DNA of 38,521 nt from Methylobacter sp. (GCA_030653985.1 JAURYJ010000095.1:1-38521); one strand, 5' to 3'. Counted from the first letter of the stretch, positions 27,883 to 37,922 are shown. The notes: generated from the letters alone by a model not told the origin. Numbers and translations: made by a program.

Positions 27883-27999
27883 CTAATGTAATGCCAAGCC
27901 CTTAACCTAATGGCGGTAACGCCACCCGCGAGGGAACGAGGAAATATTTTTTCTTAAATGGGTGCATGGGCAGCCAGTCCAATTAGGATGTCAATTGGT

Positions 28000-29949
28000 T
28001 TATTGGCAAGTAGCCAATACGGCTTGATTAAAAACATTTTTTTGACTTTCCAGTAGAGTGAAATTTTCTTTTGCGCGGGTAATACCGGTGTAGACCAGTT
28101 CCCGGGTCAACACTAGGCTTCTGGTCTCCGGTAGAACCATAGCGACATGGTTAAACTCGGAGCCTTGGGATTTATGTACCGTCATCGCAAACGCCGTTTC
28201 CACATCCGGCAGGCGCATCGGTGAGATCCAGCGAATCATCACCTCGTCACCCGATTCATCGCTAGGAAACGCCACCCGCAATTTATCGCTGCTATCTTTA
28301 AGCGTGATACCAATGTCGCCGTTCATCAAGCCCAGGTTGTAATCGTTGCGCGTAATCATGACCGGTCGACCTTCATACCAAAGCGTTGGCTTTTGATTAG
28401 GGAACAGCCACTGCTCTATGCGCTGATTCAAACCTGCTACACCCCAAGGACCTTGACGCAGGGCGCAAAGAACCTGGAAGGTGTCAAAGGCTTCCAACAC
28501 CTGTTTCGCCCATTGATGGTATTGCGTATTATCCGTGGGTCGTTTTTTATGGATAACATCCAAATAATAACCATAGCCTTGGCGTTGTTCAGGCCTGCCA
28601 TCGACTGACACGCCGACATTTGCCGTTACCAAGTGTTTTAATGTTTTATCGGCTGGATGGTTCAATACGAGGTGACTGAGATCCTGATATTGAACGGGGT
28701 CATTTAAGATAGCCAGTGCTTGTGTAGCGTTGCCGTTATTGACGGCCTTGGCTAATTGACCGATGCCGCTATGTTCATCAAAGCGGTGGCTATAACGAAG
28801 CATGATGGTTTGCTGGTTTAGCGCAGAGCCGGTGGTGACAGGATTGCTAAGCGTTACGCCAGCATGTTGTCTGATCCACTGCCGAGTTTTATCATCATAA
28901 GCCGCGTTTTCGGCACCGTGACATAAATCACCCATCACCGATCCGGCTTCGACTGAAGCCAATTGATCCTTATCACCCAGTAGTATCAATTGGGCGGATT
29001 CCGGCAGCGCATCCAGCAAGGCCGACATCATCTCCAAATCGATCATGGAGGCTTCATCAACGATCACAATATCGGCGACCAAGGGATTATCACGATGATG
29101 GACATAGCTTCGTGAGTCATGATGGCTACCCAGCAAGCGATGCAGGGTGCTGGCCTTTTTTGGAATGTGCTGTTTAATGTCTGCCGCGATAGCCAGTTTC
29201 CCCAAAGCCCTGCTAATGGACTCACTGACCCGAGCGGCGGCCTTGCCGGTCGGTGCAGCCAGTAAAATAGTAAGGCATCGGCTATTGTTGGATTCATCGT
29301 TAGCCAACTCAATCAGCAAGGCCAGCAGTTTGGTCAAGGTAGTCGTTTTACCGGTGCCAGGACCTCCGGTAATAATGGCAAAACGAGCGCGTAGCGCCAG
29401 CACGCAGGCAATCTTCTGCCAATCGGGATTTTCCGGGCTGGCAGGAAAAAAGACCTGTAATGGTTGTTGCAAAGCGGCGGGAAGATTGTCTCTGACCGGC
29501 TGCAAACGTTGCTGAATGGCGATATTCAGGGTTTGTTGATATTGCCAATAGCGTCGCAGATATAAGCGGTTGCCGTCCAGAACCAGGGGTGTGTTGCCGT
29601 AGCCTGAACCAACCAGTAATGATTGGCTCAGAGCCGCTTGCCACTGTTCTAGGGTACAGGCTTTTAGCGAAGATAAACCGTTCAGCGCTTCGTCAGTTTC
29701 GGGCTGCAAAGCTTCGTAACCGGGAATAGCCAGCGTCAGCTCGGGTTGTTTACAGAGTTTTTCCAGATCCAGATAGACTTCGCCGCTGCCCAGCTGATGG
29801 CTGACCAGTGCACCGGCCCAAAGTACTAAGTCACTCGCAGCAGGATCTTGCTCCAGTAAAAAGCGCACAAAAGCCCGATCCAGTTGGCTTAAGCAGTCTT
29901 GGCTGATCCATAGCTTAATGCTCTCAAGTACCGATGATGCTGATGTCAT
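28000..29949 (-). CDS. recD: Exodeoxyribonuclease V subunit alpha (RecD)
   Basis: The 649-residue 5'-3' helicase subunit of RecBCD belongs to superfamily 1B. Walker A is IITGGPGTGKTTTLTKLL (about residues 190-207), Walker B is VIVDEASMIDLEMM (about 296-309), and the late motifs include AFAMTVHKSQGSEFNHV and TRELVYTGITRAKENFTLLE. It is slightly longer than E. coli RecD (608). The start ATG overlaps the recB stop by four bases, so it is translated with recB. It is the last gene of the operon. Confidence 0.96.
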   Translation of the reverse strand: MTSASSVLESIKLWISQDCLSQLDRAFVRFLLEQDPAASDLVLWAGALVSHQLGSGEVYLDLEKLCKQPELTLAIPGYEALQPETDEALNGLSSLKACTLEQWQAALSQSLLVGSGYGNTPLVLDGNRLYLRRYWQYQQTLNIAIQQRLQPVRDNLPAALQQPLQVFFPASPENPDWQKIACVLALRARFAIITGGPGTGKTTTLTKLLALLIELANDESNNSRCLTILLAAPTGKAAARVSESISRALGKLAIAADIKQHIPKKASTLHRLLGSHHDSRSYVHHRDNPLVADIVIVDEASMIDLEMMSALLDALPESAQLILLGDKDQLASVEAGSVMGDLCHGAENAAYDDKTRQWIRQHAGVTLSNPVTTGSALNQQTIMLRYSHRFDEHSGIGQLAKAVNNGNATQALAILNDPVQYQDLSHLVLNHPADKTLKHLVTANVGVSVDGRPEQRQGYGYYLDVIHKKRPTDNTQYHQWAKQVLEAFDTFQVLCALRQGPWGVAGLNQRIEQWLFPNQKPTLWYEGRPVMITRNDYNLGLMNGDIGITLKDSSDKLRVAFPSDESGDEVMIRWISPMRLPDVETAFAMTVHKSQGSEFNHVAMVLPETRSLVLTRELVYTGITRAKENFTLLESQKNVFNQAVLATCQ

Positions 29950-32900
29950 GCGTGTTCTCCGTTAAGGACCGGGCCGGAAAACAGGCTATCCATGCGTTCA
30001 ATCAAGATTTTAGGCGGTTTAGCTAACACCCTGCCACCCGTTGTCGCTTGCGAACCGCGCAAAAACAGATAAAGACCGCCGCCGACATGGGTATCGTAAT
30101 CGTAACTCGTCCCCAGCCGTGCTTTCAGTAAACGATGCAAGGCCAGCAGATACAGGGCATATTGCAGATCATAGCGTTTGGACAGCATTGCAGTTTCCAT
30201 GACTTCCTCGGTGTACGCGGCATCGTTGTTGCCAAGGCCATTAAATTTATAATCGGCGATATAGTATTGCTGGTTGTGGACAAATACCAGATCGATAAAG
30301 CCTTTCAATAAACCATTCATTTGACCGGATAACAAGCGAGGACGCGGTTTGCCGGAAAAGGTATGGTCGGTGACCAAGCGATCCAAATCCTGAACATTGA
30401 CGTCGTCGGCACCGATAAGAAATTCCAGTTCAGCTTGATACTGGTCAATGCCAAGAGCCGCTAAACAAAAATCGCTGCCTTCCAGTAATGGCAAGGTTAG
30501 CCATTGCGTTAAGGCCACAGCAATGATGTCGCGTTTGTCATCCCAGACATCGTGATTAAAAATCTTACTGATCAATTGTTGGCGTTGAGCCGGCGATTCC
30601 TTGATGACTTGAAAACCCTGATAGGCGCACTGTTCCAATAACGCATGGATCAACACCCCGGGGCCTGCGCCCCTTGGCAAACTATGAATGCCGGACAGCG
30701 TTGTGGTTAATGACCTAACGTAGGTGTCCGCTTCGTCGCTCTGCTTATCATCCTGAGCGGTTTCGGGAGTGCTGGAAAAATCACCCTGGATGATAATTTT
30801 ATCTTCAGTCTGCAAGGCGCTGTAACTGGCTATCCACCAGTTATCGGCAACCCTGACCGTTGACACGCTGGGTAAATCCAATGTTTCCGGCTGTTGCGCA
30901 GGAAGATAAGGCTCCTGGTTGGGAGCAGGAAATTCGGCAAGCGTGATTGCCGCACAGTCAGCTTTCAGTTGGGTCAGATGCTCTGCTAATGCACTGGAAG
31001 GTGTTTTGGCTTGCCAGCCCAACACATAGCCAAAGGCACTTTTCTCCAAATGAGAGTCTTTGGCATTGCCGACTTTAATCGGTGCAATACCTAACCAACA
31101 AGCATGCTGAGCTCGTGTCATAGCGACATAGAGCAAACGTAAATCTTCTTGTAGCCGTTCTTTGTCACTCAGAGATTTAATCGCGTCAGTCTTGCTCAAA
31201 TCAATGACTAAATGCTGGTTTTCATCGTGGTATCTATAGAAGGTGTTGCGACTGCTGACTTCCCTGAAACTGCAGATGAAGGGCAGAAACACCAACGGAT
31301 ATTCAAGGCCTTTGGATTTGTGAATGGTGATAATCTTGATCAGATTCGCATCGCTTTCCAGGCGGATCACCTTTTCATCGCTGGCCTGATGGTTTTGATC
31401 GGCAATGGCTTCCGCCAAATGCCTGATCAAAGCTTGTTCACCTTCCAGTTGACTGCTGGCCTGTTGGAGCAGTTCGGCCAGGTGCAGAAGATTGGTTAAA
31501 CAGCGTTCTCCTTCATTGGCTAGCGTCAACTGAGTATGCAAGCCGTAATCGCTGATCATCTGCCGCAAGGTTGGCAGGATGCCATCCTGCTGCCACCGTT
31601 GCTGGTAGCCGATAAAGCGTTCCAGCTGTTGCTCCCAGCCGGGTTCATCTTGCGTGAGATGATGCAGTGCTTGATAAGGCCAACCTAAGGTAGCGGTACT
31701 TAAGGCTGCCCGGACCTTGCGTTCGTTGCGCGGTTCGGCCATGGCTTTTAGCCAGATTAACAGGTCGCCTGCTGCGCCGGTTTGATAAATTGAATCGCCC
31801 TCGGACAGGTAAACGCTGCGTAGTTGCCTGCTTGCCAGGGCATTGCGCATGATTTTAGCTTCTTTGCCGGTACGCACCAAAATGGCAATATCGGCGGGTT
31901 GCAAGGCTTGAATAGCACCAGCTTGAGCTTTGAACCCGGTTGATCCCTCATTTGCCAAATTGAGCAAGCGCACAATCTCGCTAGCCGTAATCTCGGCCAT
32001 CTCTTTTCGGTAGGCTGGCATGCCGATGGGGTCTGGTGTTTCATGATGCCACAGCGTCAAGGCGGTAGCCGCTTGTCCGTCGATCACCCATTCATCTTTA
32101 CGGCCTTGGGCCTTGACCTGAATGAACGGCAGCGGATTGTCATTGCCGCTTTTGAAACGAAAAGCGCCTTCGTCTTGCTGATCCGCGTGAACAAACACCT
32201 GATTAACGGCGTCCACCAGCGCTGTGGTGGAGCGGTAATTGGTATCCAGCGTGTAATGCCGCCCCGCCGTGACCTTATGGGCTTTGAGATAGGTATAGAT
32301 ATCGGCGCCCCGGAACGAATAGATCGCCTGCTTGGGATCACCGATCATGAAACAACCCAGGTCGGTATTTGACGGGTCAGCATACAGACGCTCGAAAATC
32401 CGATATTGCACCGGGTCGGTATCCTGAAACTCATCAATCAATGCGATTGGGTATTGCAGGCGGATCACGCTTGCCAGTTGCTCGCTATTTGGGCCCAGCA
32501 GAGCCTTATCCAGACGCGTCAGCATGTCATCGAAAGTCATCTGCGCCAAGCGTTGTTTTTCGGTGTCGTAGCCGTTTCTAATCCAGTGGATGGCGTGCAA
32601 GGTGAGTTTTTCGCTGATGTCCGGTTCTTGTTGGGCATGACTGACCAAGTCATCGAGCATTTGAAAAGCACTGTGGTGTAATTCACCGGCTTTATCCTGA
32701 TGCGCTTTGACCAGTGCCGACAGCAATTTTTGTTGGCCGAACTTTGCCAGGGAAGCACTATCCAGGCTAATGCCAATTTTCGCCCATAGTGCCAATTCCG
32801 CCAATTTGCTGTTGAAACTTGGTTTCGGGTATTTACTGCCACTTAGCCAGCCGCTACCGGAGGCCTTTTTCAGCAAGGTCTCGATTTGTACCTGGTTGAG

Positions 32901-33635
32901 AAGCCAAAGCTTGCGCGCTTTGATTTCCAGGTCACGCCGTTGTCTTTCCCAGTCCTCCCAGATTTTGAAGACAAACGCTATATCAGCGTCAGCACATTCA
33001 AGCCCCAACGCTTCGGTTTCTGACAGCAACGGTTTGAGTAATTTGGTCAAGTCTTCAGGCGACTTTGCCAGTTTACCTACTGACTGGCACGAGATTTCAG
33101 TGAGCGGATAAAAAAAAGTGCGCCAATAATCCCGCACCACTTCATTCAAAAGCTCTGCATCGTCGGTGTTTACTTGTTGACGAAACAGGCTGCCACTATC
33201 AAAAGCATGTTGTTGCAACATGCGATTACACCAGCTGTGTATCGTATACACGGCGGACTCGTCCATCCAGTTGGCGGCCAGTTCCAATCGGCGGGCACAA
33301 CCGTCCCAGGTACTGGGATCATAACTGTCGCGCAGCGGATCCAGGAAGTCATCGCTTTCTACCGGTTGTTGACGGAAATAGCGTGCCGACTGGATAAGAC
33401 GGGCGCGGATGCGATCGCGTAATTCTTTGGTCGAGGCATCGGTAAAGGTCACGACCAGAATATCGGGAGGCAATAATTCACGCCCCGGCAACTGATTATC
33501 CGACCCATGACCCAGAATCAGGCGTACATATAAGGCCGCAATGGTATAGGTCTTGCCCGTACCGGCGCTGGCTTCAATCAGGCGGGTGCCTGATAACGGA
33601 AAGTCGAGTGTATTTAAGGGTTGGGCGGACGTCAT
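29946..33635 (-). CDS. recB: Exodeoxyribonuclease V subunit beta (RecB)
   Basis: The 1229-residue 3'-5' helicase and nuclease subunit has Walker A IEASAGTGKTYTIAALYVRL (K28), VVTFTDASTKELRDRIR, Walker B LIDEFQDTDPVQYRIF, GDPKQAIYSFRGADI and TIHKSKGLEYPLVFLPF as helicase motifs. The C-terminal nuclease has GVLIHALLE (His), GFIDLVF (Asp) and YYIADYKFNGLG (Asp and Lys), matching H956, D1067, D1080 and K1082 of E. coli. It is therefore predicted to be fully active, including loading of RecA. It overlaps recC and recD by four bases each. Confidence 0.97.
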   Translation of the reverse strand: MTSAQPLNTLDFPLSGTRLIEASAGTGKTYTIAALYVRLILGHGSDNQLPGRELLPPDILVVTFTDASTKELRDRIRARLIQSARYFRQQPVESDDFLDPLRDSYDPSTWDGCARRLELAANWMDESAVYTIHSWCNRMLQQHAFDSGSLFRQQVNTDDAELLNEVVRDYWRTFFYPLTEISCQSVGKLAKSPEDLTKLLKPLLSETEALGLECADADIAFVFKIWEDWERQRRDLEIKARKLWLLNQVQIETLLKKASGSGWLSGSKYPKPSFNSKLAELALWAKIGISLDSASLAKFGQQKLLSALVKAHQDKAGELHHSAFQMLDDLVSHAQQEPDISEKLTLHAIHWIRNGYDTEKQRLAQMTFDDMLTRLDKALLGPNSEQLASVIRLQYPIALIDEFQDTDPVQYRIFERLYADPSNTDLGCFMIGDPKQAIYSFRGADIYTYLKAHKVTAGRHYTLDTNYRSTTALVDAVNQVFVHADQQDEGAFRFKSGNDNPLPFIQVKAQGRKDEWVIDGQAATALTLWHHETPDPIGMPAYRKEMAEITASEIVRLLNLANEGSTGFKAQAGAIQALQPADIAILVRTGKEAKIMRNALASRQLRSVYLSEGDSIYQTGAAGDLLIWLKAMAEPRNERKVRAALSTATLGWPYQALHHLTQDEPGWEQQLERFIGYQQRWQQDGILPTLRQMISDYGLHTQLTLANEGERCLTNLLHLAELLQQASSQLEGEQALIRHLAEAIADQNHQASDEKVIRLESDANLIKIITIHKSKGLEYPLVFLPFICSFREVSSRNTFYRYHDENQHLVIDLSKTDAIKSLSDKERLQEDLRLLYVAMTRAQHACWLGIAPIKVGNAKDSHLEKSAFGYVLGWQAKTPSSALAEHLTQLKADCAAITLAEFPAPNQEPYLPAQQPETLDLPSVSTVRVADNWWIASYSALQTEDKIIIQGDFSSTPETAQDDKQSDEADTYVRSLTTTLSGIHSLPRGAGPGVLIHALLEQCAYQGFQVIKESPAQRQQLISKIFNHDVWDDKRDIIAVALTQWLTLPLLEGSDFCLAALGIDQYQAELEFLIGADDVNVQDLDRLVTDHTFSGKPRPRLLSGQMNGLLKGFIDLVFVHNQQYYIADYKFNGLGNNDAAYTEEVMETAMLSKRYDLQYALYLLALHRLLKARLGTSYDYDTHVGGGLYLFLRGSQATTGGRVLAKPPKILIERMDSLFSGPVLNGEHA

Positions 33636-36600
33636 GCTGGTGCTCCCTGTGCCGCTTGTTGCTTGATTTGATTAAACGCAGGCCGATAAATCGTGTTGGT
33701 CCAGGTCACAAAATCCGGTTCTGCCGCCTCGGCTATTAAGCTGGAAAAACGGGGGAAAAAACGTCCCAGGTAGGCATCATAATCGACTTCGCCACTGTTC
33801 CAGTCATCGCCTTCGTATTGAGCTTGCGCGGTCTCCATCGCTTTATACGGTGCTGCGCCTAACCAGGCGAATGCCGTTTTGCAATCAACAGGCAAGGGCG
33901 CTTGCATACCTAGATACCAGGCTTCGACCAGCGTTTTGAGCTGGGCTATCGCCTCTGCTTGAGCTATAGGCGCAATTTCAATCACGGTATCTGAACCGAT
34001 TACCCGTGTTTGCAGATCCATGCCGATGGCGCAGCCGGCCAAATGCTGCACCCAGTACAGCAACAGATTAGGGTACTTTATTTTTTTCGCGTTGGTGAGC
34101 AGAGCTTGTGCGGTTAAATGAATCATACCGTTGTGTTGATGATCGTTACCTTGCCGCAAATTACTCAGATCTCCGGTTAACTGGACGGTGATGCTGCCAG
34201 CGCATGAAAAACTCAAGTCAACGACACGCGCGTCGATTTCAGCAGGCCATAAAGCAAACAGTTCCTGATACTGCTGCCAGACCTGATTGACTGGATCGGC
34301 AATGTCCGCATAGACCGCATGAGCAAAGCCGCCCAGTGGCAGTTTACCTTTACGCGCCATTGCCGAACGCTGCTGTTCAAAAAACGCCCCGGTGTCATCC
34401 GGTTTTTCGCTCTGCAACGCATCCAGCAAGTCGTTACGCAGTCCATAACTTTCGAGTGCGTTAAAACCAAACGGTTCGTTATCTTCACTGGTAACCGTTT
34501 CCTGATCGAAGCCAAATTTGAGCGAGTGATTACAGAAGCTTTTGACCGGCGCTTTCAGGAAACGCGCTAAAGATTTTAGCGTTAGCGTATAGGATTTTTC
34601 ATCCGCGCTTATCATGACCGGGTCGGTTAAGCGGATGACATCCGATTCTTCGAACCATTCCCGCGCATAAGTGAACAAGCGGAAATCACGGTTTTTTGCT
34701 AAATAGTGCAGGCTAAAAGGTTGCAGCGGGTGTTCAACCGTTATCGCTTGCAGCAGGGCAGGCGAGTTGTCTGGCAGTTGCCAGCCTTGAGTCAGCGTAT
34801 CGCGCAGTTGGCTGATCAGCACCGACGGCGGCTGCGCACTATTGTCGCGAATGTTGCGGCCTACCCAGCTGACATAGAGCTGTTGCCGTGCCGAAAGTAA
34901 GGCTTCCAGAAACAGATATTGATCGTCGTGTCTGCGTGAGCGGTCACCGGGACGATAATGTCCTCGCTGACTCATCAAATCAAAGCTGTGTGGTTGCTGG
35001 CTGCGTGGATAATCACCATCATTCATGCCCAACAAACAAATCAAATGAAAAGGGATGGCACGCATCGGCATCAGTGTGCAGAAATTGACCCGGCCACTGA
35101 GAAAACGCTGGTGAAGACTGGGTTCATCCACTTCAGATAACCAGGCTTCCCGGACCACAGACAAGGGCAAGGTATCTGTTGCTGTTAATCCGGCTTGTTC
35201 GCAGCATCGACCCCAGGTTGTTAAGGAGCGGGTAAGCATCTCCTGCATTTTTCTGTCCCGCTCGTCGCCGATAACAAAAAAATCCTCCAGTAGCGCAGAC
35301 AGCAGCTGTTGCCAGTTATCAGTGTTTTGCTCTTGCCGCAGCAATGTGGCATAGCTTTCAAGCGTTTCCAGCAGGTATGACAGGCCACCAACCCATTGTG
35401 CATCAAGCCCGCCAATTTCTGAATAAGGCTCGATGTCGTTGAAGGCTGCACCGGCTCCGACCGCATAACCCAGCAACATGCGCCGCAAACCAAATTGCCA
35501 GGTATTGGCTTCCAAATCCTTCGGCATATCCACTGACTGAGAGCGTTGCTCGGCATTTAAACCCCAGCGGATTCCTGCCTCTTCAACCCATTGATGTAGT
35601 TTGGGAATAGCGGCTTCATCAATCGCAAAGCGCTGTCTTAATGCCGGTATTTCCAGCAGGGCAAGAAACTCACTGACGGTAAAACGCGAATCAGGCAGAT
35701 TGAGTAAAGCTTCAACCGCCACCAGTAATGGATTTTGCCCGCGTTGTTGCTGATCGGCCAAACTGTAGGGGATGTAGCGAGGATCATCGGGCTTCACGTT
35801 GCCAAATACCGCGCGGATATGCGGCGCGTATTTATTGATGTCCGGTACCATGATAATGACATCGCGCGGGTGCAGGGGCTTGCCGTTTTTGGCGGCACTA
35901 TTAAAGCGGGCTAACAATTGATCATGCAGGATTTCGACTTCGCGTTGCGGACTATGGGCAATATGAAACACCAAGGATTGATCGGCTTCAGCCAGCACCA
36001 GGGGTTCAGCGGGTATGGGCTCTAAATCCAGGATCGATTGTTGTAAGTGTTGCAACAGGCTACGTTGACCCGGTTTTCCGTAATCCTTGAACAGATCGAT
36101 TTTGCTGTCGGGCCAATGCCAGTTTGCATAGGCTTGAGTTTCATCAAACTGATCCAACAAACGAATATAATCGCGGCCCTGTTTGCCCCAGGCAGCGAGT
36201 AAGGGTTGTGCGTGAAGATGCAACTCTTCTTCGGTCAATGAGGCGGTCATTCCTGTTTTATAGGCTTGGCGATGGCGTTCGGCTTTTAACAGCTCTTTAT
36301 CTTCAATAATGTCCGCCCAGTAATGCTGGCAGGGGTTATGAACAAACAACACGATCTGACAAAATTTGCCCAATTTAGCCAGCACCTCAAGAGATTGCTG
36401 CGGTAACGACGATAAACCAAACAATATGATCCGGCGCGGTATGCCAGCTGGAGGCTGATCCAGACCATCAATATTCGCCATGAACTGCGCATGCACTGAT
36501 GCGCGGCTGGCAGATGCGGTATAGGCATCGCCCAAATCGGCCAGCACTGCCCGCCACAAGGCCGACTGCCAGCGTTGCTGTTCGGGCAAAATCAGTATTT

Positions 36601-37126
36601 GACCCAGTGCGTTACGCAAACTATCCGTCCCATTTGCCCAATCTGAAAGCCAATCCGAACGATAAACCTGATATTGGTCAAAAAGATCAGCCAGTTGTTC
36701 CGCAAGTTGATAGCGTTTCCGACTGTTGTTATCGTCAGCCAAAAATGTCGCCAGGGTCTCAAACTCTGCTTGAGTGATGAGCGTAGGCAATAAACGGTAC
36801 AAGCGCCAAGTGAGCGGGGCTTTTGCTAATAATTGTTCTTTGGGGATTTTCTGGGCCAAGACCGCACGATAAATACTCCAGATAAACAACGAGGGCAATT
36901 TCAGGTCAATCGCCGCCGCGATACCCAAGGCATTATTTTGCGCCAGGCTTTGCCTCAACCATTGCCCCATACCATTGCTTTGCACCAGAAATACATCATT
37001 TTCCAGCGGTGATAAAGGATGTTGTTTCAGCCAGTATTCGACGACATCACGCAGCTCTTCGAGCTGATTGGAATGAATCACGGCAATGCCGTTGTCTAGC
37101 GATGTAGAGTGGTTTGTTGCTGTCAT
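33632..37126 (-). CDS. recC: Exodeoxyribonuclease V subunit gamma (RecC)
   Basis: The 1164-residue inactive-helicase scaffold recognises Chi. Family features are the N-terminal VIHSNQLEELRDVVEYWL and VFLVQSNGMGQWLRQSLAQ, then HIAHSPQREVEILHDQLLARF, DVIIMVPDINKYAPHIRAVFG and VNFCTLMPMRAIPFHLICLLGMNDGDYPR. ATG 37126 has AGGG eight bases upstream. An ATG at 37156 would add ten residues but has no ribosome site and lies very close to a candidate promoter (TTCAAT, 18 bp, TATAAA at 37169-37198), so 37126 is chosen. It is larger than E. coli RecC (1122) and starts the recCBD operon; ptrA and argA, present near E. coli recBCD, are absent. Confidence 0.96.
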   Translation of the reverse strand: MTATNHSTSLDNGIAVIHSNQLEELRDVVEYWLKQHPLSPLENDVFLVQSNGMGQWLRQSLAQNNALGIAAAIDLKLPSLFIWSIYRAVLAQKIPKEQLLAKAPLTWRLYRLLPTLITQAEFETLATFLADDNNSRKRYQLAEQLADLFDQYQVYRSDWLSDWANGTDSLRNALGQILILPEQQRWQSALWRAVLADLGDAYTASASRASVHAQFMANIDGLDQPPAGIPRRIILFGLSSLPQQSLEVLAKLGKFCQIVLFVHNPCQHYWADIIEDKELLKAERHRQAYKTGMTASLTEEELHLHAQPLLAAWGKQGRDYIRLLDQFDETQAYANWHWPDSKIDLFKDYGKPGQRSLLQHLQQSILDLEPIPAEPLVLAEADQSLVFHIAHSPQREVEILHDQLLARFNSAAKNGKPLHPRDVIIMVPDINKYAPHIRAVFGNVKPDDPRYIPYSLADQQQRGQNPLLVAVEALLNLPDSRFTVSEFLALLEIPALRQRFAIDEAAIPKLHQWVEEAGIRWGLNAEQRSQSVDMPKDLEANTWQFGLRRMLLGYAVGAGAAFNDIEPYSEIGGLDAQWVGGLSYLLETLESYATLLRQEQNTDNWQQLLSALLEDFFVIGDERDRKMQEMLTRSLTTWGRCCEQAGLTATDTLPLSVVREAWLSEVDEPSLHQRFLSGRVNFCTLMPMRAIPFHLICLLGMNDGDYPRSQQPHSFDLMSQRGHYRPGDRSRRHDDQYLFLEALLSARQQLYVSWVGRNIRDNSAQPPSVLISQLRDTLTQGWQLPDNSPALLQAITVEHPLQPFSLHYLAKNRDFRLFTYAREWFEESDVIRLTDPVMISADEKSYTLTLKSLARFLKAPVKSFCNHSLKFGFDQETVTSEDNEPFGFNALESYGLRNDLLDALQSEKPDDTGAFFEQQRSAMARKGKLPLGGFAHAVYADIADPVNQVWQQYQELFALWPAEIDARVVDLSFSCAGSITVQLTGDLSNLRQGNDHQHNGMIHLTAQALLTNAKKIKYPNLLLYWVQHLAGCAIGMDLQTRVIGSDTVIEIAPIAQAEAIAQLKTLVEAWYLGMQAPLPVDCKTAFAWLGAAPYKAMETAQAQYEGDDWNSGEVDYDAYLGRFFPRFSSLIAEAAEPDFVTWTNTIYRPAFNQIKQQAAQGAPA

Positions 37127-37200
37127 GGATATATCCCTATGATTGGGGTTACTCATTGAAATAAGTGATTTATAGCGATTTAATCTACAGGGATTGAAGA

Positions 37201-37671
37201 TTAGTTAAACCAGGCAGCGAACCGCGCTTTAGCCTCGGCTTTGAATTGCTTCGACCAGCGATAGACAGGCGTTTCAGTGACTTTCTGATGCGCCCATTGC
37301 AGCCAACCGGTGACGGTGGTGTAAATAACCCGCAGGAACGTAAAGGTCAAAAGCTGGGGCTTGGTTAAAGCAAATACTCTGGCTATCAGCACGGTGCCCA
37401 GTAATTTTGCCAATAATTCCAGCAGAATGCCTTGCACAATCAAACCGTGGGCTAGCAATCCGAAGGCGACGAGATTGATCGGCGTGACAATGATGAGCGG
37501 AATGCTGAACGCCACCAACGCTAGAGGCGGCGATGTTTGACTGAGCCATTGTTCGACTGTTTCCAGGTTCAACCATCTGATCAGCGAGTGTCCAAATGCC
37601 GACAGAGCATCCCAAAGCCACTCTTCGATGATCAGAACGACAGCCAAGCACGAAAGCAGGATTTTTTTCAT
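37201..37671 (-). CDS. Small membrane protein of unknown function upstream of recC
   Basis: The 156-residue protein has an N-terminal hydrophobic segment (about 5-19), two close hydrophobic segments (50-75, 77-101) joined without a long loop (FSIPLIIVTPINLVAFGLLAHG), and a basic C-terminal tail with Trp and Lys (YRWSKQFKAEAKARFAAWF). I recognise no family. The frame stays open upstream to 37722, but those 17 codons come from a dispersed repeat (37700-37726), so ATG 37671 with GAAG seven bases before it is preferred. It lies 74 bp upstream of recC on the same strand and may or may not share its transcript. Confidence 0.7.
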   Translation of the reverse strand: MKKILLSCLAVVLIIEEWLWDALSAFGHSLIRWLNLETVEQWLSQTSPPLALVAFSIPLIIVTPINLVAFGLLAHGLIVQGILLELLAKLLGTVLIARVFALTKPQLLTFTFLRVIYTTVTGWLQWAHQKVTETPVYRWSKQFKAEAKARFAAWFN

Positions 37672-37699
37672 CAAATTTCTTCGCTGGTCTGAAACCTCC

Positions 37700-37726
37700 C
37701 TTTCAGGCAAAGCTATCGACACAAAT
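37700..37726 (+). repeat. CATAGCTATCTACACA repeat, diverged copy
   Basis: CTTTCAGGCAAAGCTATC followed by GACACAAAT differs from copy 1 (27736-27763) at only a few positions and has the same orientation. It covers the 5' region of the small membrane-protein gene. Confidence 0.5.
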
Positions 37727-37802
37727 ATCGTAAAAAATTGATCTTAAAAAGATTTTACTAAAAGTTACCTTTAATAAAGTTAAATAAAATCAATTGACTG
37801 TA

Positions 37803-37832
37803 AAGATGTGTAGATAGCTATGTCCTTCAGGG
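37803..37832 (-). repeat. CATAGCTATCTACACA repeat, inverted copy
   Basis: Read on the minus strand this contains GGACATAGCTATC followed by TACACATCTT, with an exact 16-base match to copy 1 at 27744-27759. Together with 37700-37726 it forms an inverted pair around about 76 AT-rich bases. Confidence 0.6.
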
Positions 37833-37847
37833 TGATTATTTGAGTTT

Positions 37848-37873
37848 GATAACGATGCATTGATATCGTTATC
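37848..37873. terminator. Hairpin GATAACGAT...ATCGTTATC, possible weak terminator
   Basis: GATAACGAT (37848-37856) pairs perfectly with ATCGTTATC (37865-37873) around an eight-base loop and is followed on the plus strand by CTTTTTGG. The stem is AT-rich and no plus-strand gene lies upstream, so a terminator role is uncertain. Confidence 0.35.
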
Positions 37874-37922
37874 CTTTTTGGTAACCTTTTCGTTTACAGG
37901 GGGGAACAATTCACCGATCTCT

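Larger units (their letters stand above)
27568..27999. other. Gene-free convergent gap filled with palindromes
   Basis: The 432 bases between the DUF2058 gene and recD contain no supported gene. They hold a half REP copy (27567-27584), an inverted repeat (GGCCTC 27609-27614, GAGGCC 27635-27640), a 13-bp perfect hairpin (27643-27671), one copy of the CATAGCTATCTACACA repeat (27736-27763), a 22-bp near-perfect palindrome (27825-27882) and a small GGCG-GTAA-CGCC hairpin near 27912. None has a clear T tract, though the stems could stop transcription from both sides. Confidence 0.6.

Noticed and set aside
27568..27999. CRISPR-like array in the palindrome-rich gap
   Set aside because: The palindromes are different sequences at irregular spacing; there are no regularly spaced direct repeats and no cas genes nearby.
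37672..37722. 17-residue N-terminal extension of the membrane protein upstream of recC
   Set aside because: The extension is encoded largely by a dispersed repeat copy, and the ATG at 37671 begins a normal hydrophobic N-terminus.
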